Positions 22,610 through 25,951 of a DNA stretch of 25,951 bases are shown here, one piece after another. The DNA is taken from the NCBI GenBank assembly GCA_024642185.1, contig JAHEBR010000008.1, forward strand, positions 1 to 25,951, read 5' to 3'. The first letter of the stretch is position 1. Each line of letters opens with the position of its first letter. Under the pieces are notes generated by a model that saw only the letters and a list, made by a program, of their open reading frames with translations, was not told the origin of the DNA and ran no database searches. Both the position numbers and the translations under genes were made by a program. The stretch comes from Marivivens sp. (GTDB lineage Bacteria; Pseudomonadota; Alphaproteobacteria; Rhodobacterales; Rhodobacteraceae).

Positions 22610-24064
22610 ATGGACAACCTAACCTGGACCGGATCGCTCGGCACCCTCCTGAACCCCGCCCTTCTGTTGGCGGCGGGCCTATTCGCCATAGCCATCGTGC
22701 TGCAAATCCTCACCTCGCTCGTCGTCGAGCCCTATCGTGCCCAGACGCTGCCTGATGGGCGCCTGTCGCGCCGTGGCGGCGCGATCGGCCTGATCGAGCG
22801 GGCGCCGCAGTATCTCCTGTGGGCTCTGATCCTGATCGTTTTGGGCTATCTCGTGGGCGGCATGATCGCGCCCTACGGAAAGGCCGGGATCATCGGGGCA
22901 ATCTCGAAACAGCTCACGCCGGTCTGGCTCGCGCTCTTGGCGACCTATGTCGTCTCGATCCGCTACAAGCGGCGGCTTGGGCTTTACGGCAAGCTCTTCG
23001 ACTCGACCGTCGGCATGATCGGCTTCGGCATCGTCATGTTCTGGGTCTATACCGCCTTCTTCTCGTCGGTCGGCGGGATGATCGCCACCCATGATCCCCT
23101 GTCGCAGGTGTCGGGCCTGAAAAACAAACTCCCGGGCACCGCCGTTCCCAATGCGACCGACTTCGCCATGGGCGCGCATTACCTCCTCGGCGGCGACAAT
23201 CTTGCCCGTGATGTATTCAGCCGCATGGTCCTCGGCTCGTGGGAGGTGGTGAAAATCGCGCCCTTGGCCACGATGTTTGCCTTTATGGTCGGCATCACCC
23301 TCGGGGTTCCGGCGGGCTATTACGGCGGCAAGCTCGACACGGTGCTGTCGTTCCTCGCCAACCTGATCCTCGCATTCCCGGTGATCCTGCTCTTCTACCT
23401 GCTGGTGACGCCAGAGATCGTCATGACAGGCATCCCCTCCTATATGGCGGCCGTGCTCTTTGTCTTTCCGGTGCTCTTTGCGCTGGTGTTGCTTAACGCG
23501 CGCTTTCGCACCGACCCGACAAAGCGCAACCTGATCGTCGGTGTCGTTATCGGAGCGATGGCTTGGGCCTATCTCTCGCTCATCTCGCAGCCCGGAACGG
23601 TGATGGCCTTCCTGCCCGCAGCGCTCGACCTCTACAACATTCCGCCCGGCATTCTCGTGGTCTTTGTCTCGGTGGTCTTCGTCAACTCGCCCACCGTCTT
23701 CCGCATCGTGCGCGGCCTGACGCTTGATCTGTCCACCCGCGATTATGTGGCCGCCGCGCAAACGCGTGGCGAGGGTCCTTGGTATATCATGCTGTGGGAG
23801 ATCCTGCCCAACGCCCGAGGGCCGCTGATCGTCGATTTCTGCCTGCGGATCGGCTATACCACGATCCTGCTCGGCACCTTGGGCTTCTTCGGCCTCGGTC
23901 TGCCGCCGGAAAGCCCCGACTGGGGATCGACGATCAATGAGGGGCGCAAGCTTCTGTCGATCTATCCGCACCCTGCCCTGCCGCCGGCCTTGGCGCTTCT
24001 GAGCCTTGTGCTGGGCCTTAACCTGCTGGCCGACGGTCTGCGTGAAGAAAGCCTGAGGGATTAA
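22610..24064 (+). CDS. ABC importer permease, DppC/OppC type, enlarged
   Basis: The second permease of the importer. The usual DppC hallmarks are present: GGDNLARDVFSRM (about 194-206), the EAA-type stretch DYVAAAQTRGEGPWYIMLWE (about 378-397) and ILPNARGPLIV, then GFFGLGLPPESPDWG near 425-439. At 484 residues it is much larger than the common 280-310. About 150 extra residues with roughly four hydrophobic segments (near 17-38, 68-88, 104-117, 134-152) precede the domain, and a further insert of about 80 residues (near 270-350), with about two hydrophobic segments, splits the core between two conserved helices. A GAGGAGA Shine-Dalgarno precedes the ATG. The ATPase gene begins 3 bp after its stop. 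The frame is intact, so the extra parts look native, not an artefact. Confidence 0.9.
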   Translation: MDNLTWTGSLGTLLNPALLLAAGLFAIAIVLQILTSLVVEPYRAQTLPDGRLSRRGGAIGLIERAPQYLLWALILIVLGYLVGGMIAPYGKAGIIGAISKQLTPVWLALLATYVVSIRYKRRLGLYGKLFDSTVGMIGFGIVMFWVYTAFFSSVGGMIATHDPLSQVSGLKNKLPGTAVPNATDFAMGAHYLLGGDNLARDVFSRMVLGSWEVVKIAPLATMFAFMVGITLGVPAGYYGGKLDTVLSFLANLILAFPVILLFYLLVTPEIVMTGIPSYMAAVLFVFPVLFALVLLNARFRTDPTKRNLIVGVVIGAMAWAYLSLISQPGTVMAFLPAALDLYNIPPGILVVFVSVVFVNSPTVFRIVRGLTLDLSTRDYVAAAQTRGEGPWYIMLWEILPNARGPLIVDFCLRIGYTTILLGTLGFFGLGLPPESPDWGSTINEGRKLLSIYPHPALPPALALLSLVLGLNLLADGLREESLRD

Positions 24065-24067
24065 GTG

Positions 24068-25951
24068 ATGACCGAAGAAGCCCCAATCCTCGACATCGAA
24101 CGCCTCTCGATCTCGTTCTTCACCCGCCTGCGCGAAATCCCTGCCGTCATGGACTTCTCTGCCAAGATCATGCCGGGCGAGGCCTTGGGCCTTGTGGGCG
24201 AATCCGGTTGCGGCAAATCCACAGTGGCGCTCGGTGTCATGCAGGATCTGGGCGTGAATGGCCGGATTGTCGGTGGCTCGATCAAGTTCAAGGGCCGCGA
24301 TCTGTGCACCATGGGCGCCGAAGAGCTGCGCGATGTGCGCGGCAAAGAGATCGCGATGATCTATCAAGAGCCGATGGCCTCGCTCAATCCGGCGATGAAG
24401 ATCGGCCGGCAGCTGATGGAAGTGCCGATGATCCACGAGGGGATCGGCGAGAAAGAGGCCTATGCCCGCGCTTTGGAAGTCGTCACGGACGTGAAGCTGC
24501 CCGACCCCGAGCGCATCCTCAAGAGCTATCCCCACCAGCTTTCAGGTGGCCAGCAGCAGCGCATCGTCATCGCCATGGCGCTCATGTCCAAGCCCGCGCT
24601 TCTGATCCTTGATGAGCCGACCACCGCGCTCGATGTGACCGTGGAAGCCGCCGTCGTGCAGCTCGTCAAAGACCTCGGCAAGAAATACGGCACCTCGATG
24701 CTGTTCATCAGCCACAACCTCGGCCTCGTGCTCGAAACCTGCGACCGGATCTGTGTGATGTATTCCGGCGAAGCGGTCGAGCGCGGCTCGATCGAAGACG
24801 TCTTCGACAAGATGCGCCACCCCTATACCCAAGCCCTCTTCCGCTCGATCCCTCTGCCCGGTGCCGACAAGAACGCAAGGCCCCTCGTTGCCATCCCCGG
24901 CAACTTCCCCCTGCCGCACGAGCGCCCGCAGGGCTGCAATTTCGGCCCGCGCTGCGATTATTTCGAAGCAGGCCGCTGCGATCAGGGCACCATCGAGATG
25001 GGCCTTATCGAAGGCGACGACCGACACCAGACGCGCTGCCTGAAGTTTGAAGAGATCGACTGGGATGCCAAGATTCAGGCCGGTGAGACCAAGACAAAGG
25101 GCGAGATCGGCAAGGTCGTCCTCAAGATGGACAACCTCAAGAAATACTACGAGGTCTCGGCCAATGCCCTCTTCGGCGGCGGCCATACCAAGGTGGTGAA
25201 AGCCAACGAGACCCTGTCGTTCGAGGCCCGCGAGAGCGAGACGTTGGCCATCGTGGGCGAGTCCGGCTGCGGCAAGTCGACCTTCGCCAAGGTCTTGATG
25301 GGGCTCGAGACGGCGACCGACGGCAAGATCCTGCTCGACAACCGCGAGATCCAAGGCACCGCCATCAACGACCGCGATACCGGCACGGTGGCCGATATCC
25401 AGATGGTGTTCCAGAACCCCTTCGATACGCTCAACCCCTCGATGACCGTGGGCCGCCAGATCATCCGGGCGCTCGAGATCTTCGGCATCGGCAAGAGCGA
25501 CGCCGAGCGCAAGGCGCGGATGCTGGAGCTTCTCGACCTTGTGAAGCTCCCCCGCGCCTTTGCCGAGCGGATGCCGCGCCAGCTTTCGGGCGGGCAGAAA
25601 CAGCGCGTGGGTATTGCCCGCGCCTTCGCGGGCGGTGCGCGGATCGTGGTCGCGGACGAGCCTGTCTCGGCGCTTGATGTCTCGGTGCAGGCGGCGGTGA
25701 CCGACCTTCTCATGGAGATCCAGCGCAAGGAAAAGACGACACTTCTCTTCATCAGCCATGACCTGTCGATCGTGCGCTATCTCTCGGACCGGGTCATGGT
25801 CATGTATCTGGGCCATGTGGTCGAGATCGGCACGACCGATCAGGTCTTCTCGCCCCCCTATCACCCCTATACCGAGGCGCTTTTGTCGGCGGTGCCAATC
25901 GCCGATACCAAGGTCAAGAAACAGCATATCGTCCTCGAAGGCGATATTCCC
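24068..25951 (+). CDS. ABC importer ATPase, two fused nucleotide-binding domains (DppD-DppF type), runs off the right edge
   Basis: This protein powers import by ATP hydrolysis. One open frame of 628 codons (to the window end) holds two complete nucleotide-binding domains. Domain 1 has Walker A GESGCGKST at 44-52, the signature LSGGQQQR at 158-165 and Walker B with Asp182-Glu183. It is followed by the oligopeptide-transporter C-terminal cysteine motif (GCNFGPRCDYF, more Cys downstream), which in this family may hold an iron-sulfur cluster. Domain 2 has Walker A GESGCGKST at 397-405, signature LSGGQKQR at 506-513 and Walker B Asp530-Glu531. In most Dpp/Opp systems these are two genes. Start at ATG 24068-24070, 3 bp after the permease stop. 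No frameshift is seen in the visible part; the C-terminal end lies outside. Confidence 0.94.
   Translation, partial: MTEEAPILDIERLSISFFTRLREIPAVMDFSAKIMPGEALGLVGESGCGKSTVALGVMQDLGVNGRIVGGSIKFKGRDLCTMGAEELRDVRGKEIAMIYQEPMASLNPAMKIGRQLMEVPMIHEGIGEKEAYARALEVVTDVKLPDPERILKSYPHQLSGGQQQRIVIAMALMSKPALLILDEPTTALDVTVEAAVVQLVKDLGKKYGTSMLFISHNLGLVLETCDRICVMYSGEAVERGSIEDVFDKMRHPYTQALFRSIPLPGADKNARPLVAIPGNFPLPHERPQGCNFGPRCDYFEAGRCDQGTIEMGLIEGDDRHQTRCLKFEEIDWDAKIQAGETKTKGEIGKVVLKMDNLKKYYEVSANALFGGGHTKVVKANETLSFEARESETLAIVGESGCGKSTFAKVLMGLETATDGKILLDNREIQGTAINDRDTGTVADIQMVFQNPFDTLNPSMTVGRQIIRALEIFGIGKSDAERKARMLELLDLVKLPRAFAERMPRQLSGGQKQRVGIARAFAGGARIVVADEPVSALDVSVQAAVTDLLMEIQRKEKTTLLFISHDLSIVRYLSDRVMVMYLGHVVEIGTTDQVFSPPYHPYTEALLSAVPIADTKVKKQHIVLEGDIP

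Noticed and set aside
22679..25927. Two long minus-strand frames (618 and 461 codons) opposite the permease and ATPase genes
   Set aside because: They are rich in His, Asp, Arg and Gly with no recognisable domain, and lie opposite clear ABC transporter genes; they are antisense shadows.
1..25951. Mobile elements, CRISPR arrays, tRNA or rRNA genes
   Set aside because: No regularly spaced repeats, transposase or integrase motifs, or tRNA-like folds were recognised by eye; a tRNAscan-SE or CRISPR finder run would settle it.

Overview
The window looks like the chromosome of an alphaproteobacterium, most likely a Rhodobacterales/Roseobacter-group member. Three things point there: the cell-cycle regulator CtrA sits next to its inhibitor SciP (DUF1153); LpxI is used for lipid A synthesis; and the pyrH-frr-uppS-cdsA-dxr-rseP-bamA-skp-fabZ-lpxA-lpxI-lpxB order is typical of the class. 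The DNA is GC-rich and densely coding. I saw no tRNA, rRNA, CRISPR array, insertion sequence or prophage gene.

Region 1 (1-4511, minus strand): sciP, ctrA, ligA and the 5' part of recG, read right to left. ligA and recG overlap by 4 bp. sciP and ctrA each have a CtrA-like box (TTAA-N7-TTAA with one mismatch) just upstream. This suggests a compact feedback module in which CtrA acts on both promoters and SciP restrains CtrA.

Region 2 (4580-5775, plus strand): mnmA, a tRNA 2-thiouridylase, with its own sigma70-like promoter. It converges on lpxB, and the two genes share the 4-bp palindrome CTAG as their stop codons.

Region 3 (5772-17625, minus strand): a long envelope-biogenesis cluster. pyrH and frr (UMP kinase, ribosome recycling) lead into uppS, cdsA and dxr (undecaprenyl-PP, CDP-diacylglycerol, isoprenoid precursor) and rseP (site-2 protease). 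Next comes a 41-residue membrane protein that has to be read directly from the DNA, followed by a terminator and a new promoter. Then follow bamA, skp, fabZ, lpxA, lpxI and lpxB (outer-membrane protein assembly and lipid A). lpxD, which often lies between skp and fabZ, is absent here.

Region 4 (17715-19599, plus strand): miaA (tRNA isopentenylation), a short spacer with a perfect DnaA box and an inverted near-match, then an AraC-family regulator ending in an intrinsic terminator.

Region 5 (19656-25951, plus strand): a peptide/opine/nickel-type (family 5) ABC importer. It comprises a Tat-exported binding protein, a DppB-like permease with an extra cysteine-containing loop, an unusually large DppC-like permease, and an ATPase in which two nucleotide-binding domains are fused (cut by the window end). 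Two inverted repeats precede the binding protein gene and a strong hairpin follows it. The substrate cannot be told from sequence. Most of the window is housekeeping DNA; the items most worth a second look are the CtrA/SciP control region, the small membrane gene before bamA, the DnaA-box spacer and the enlarged transporter.
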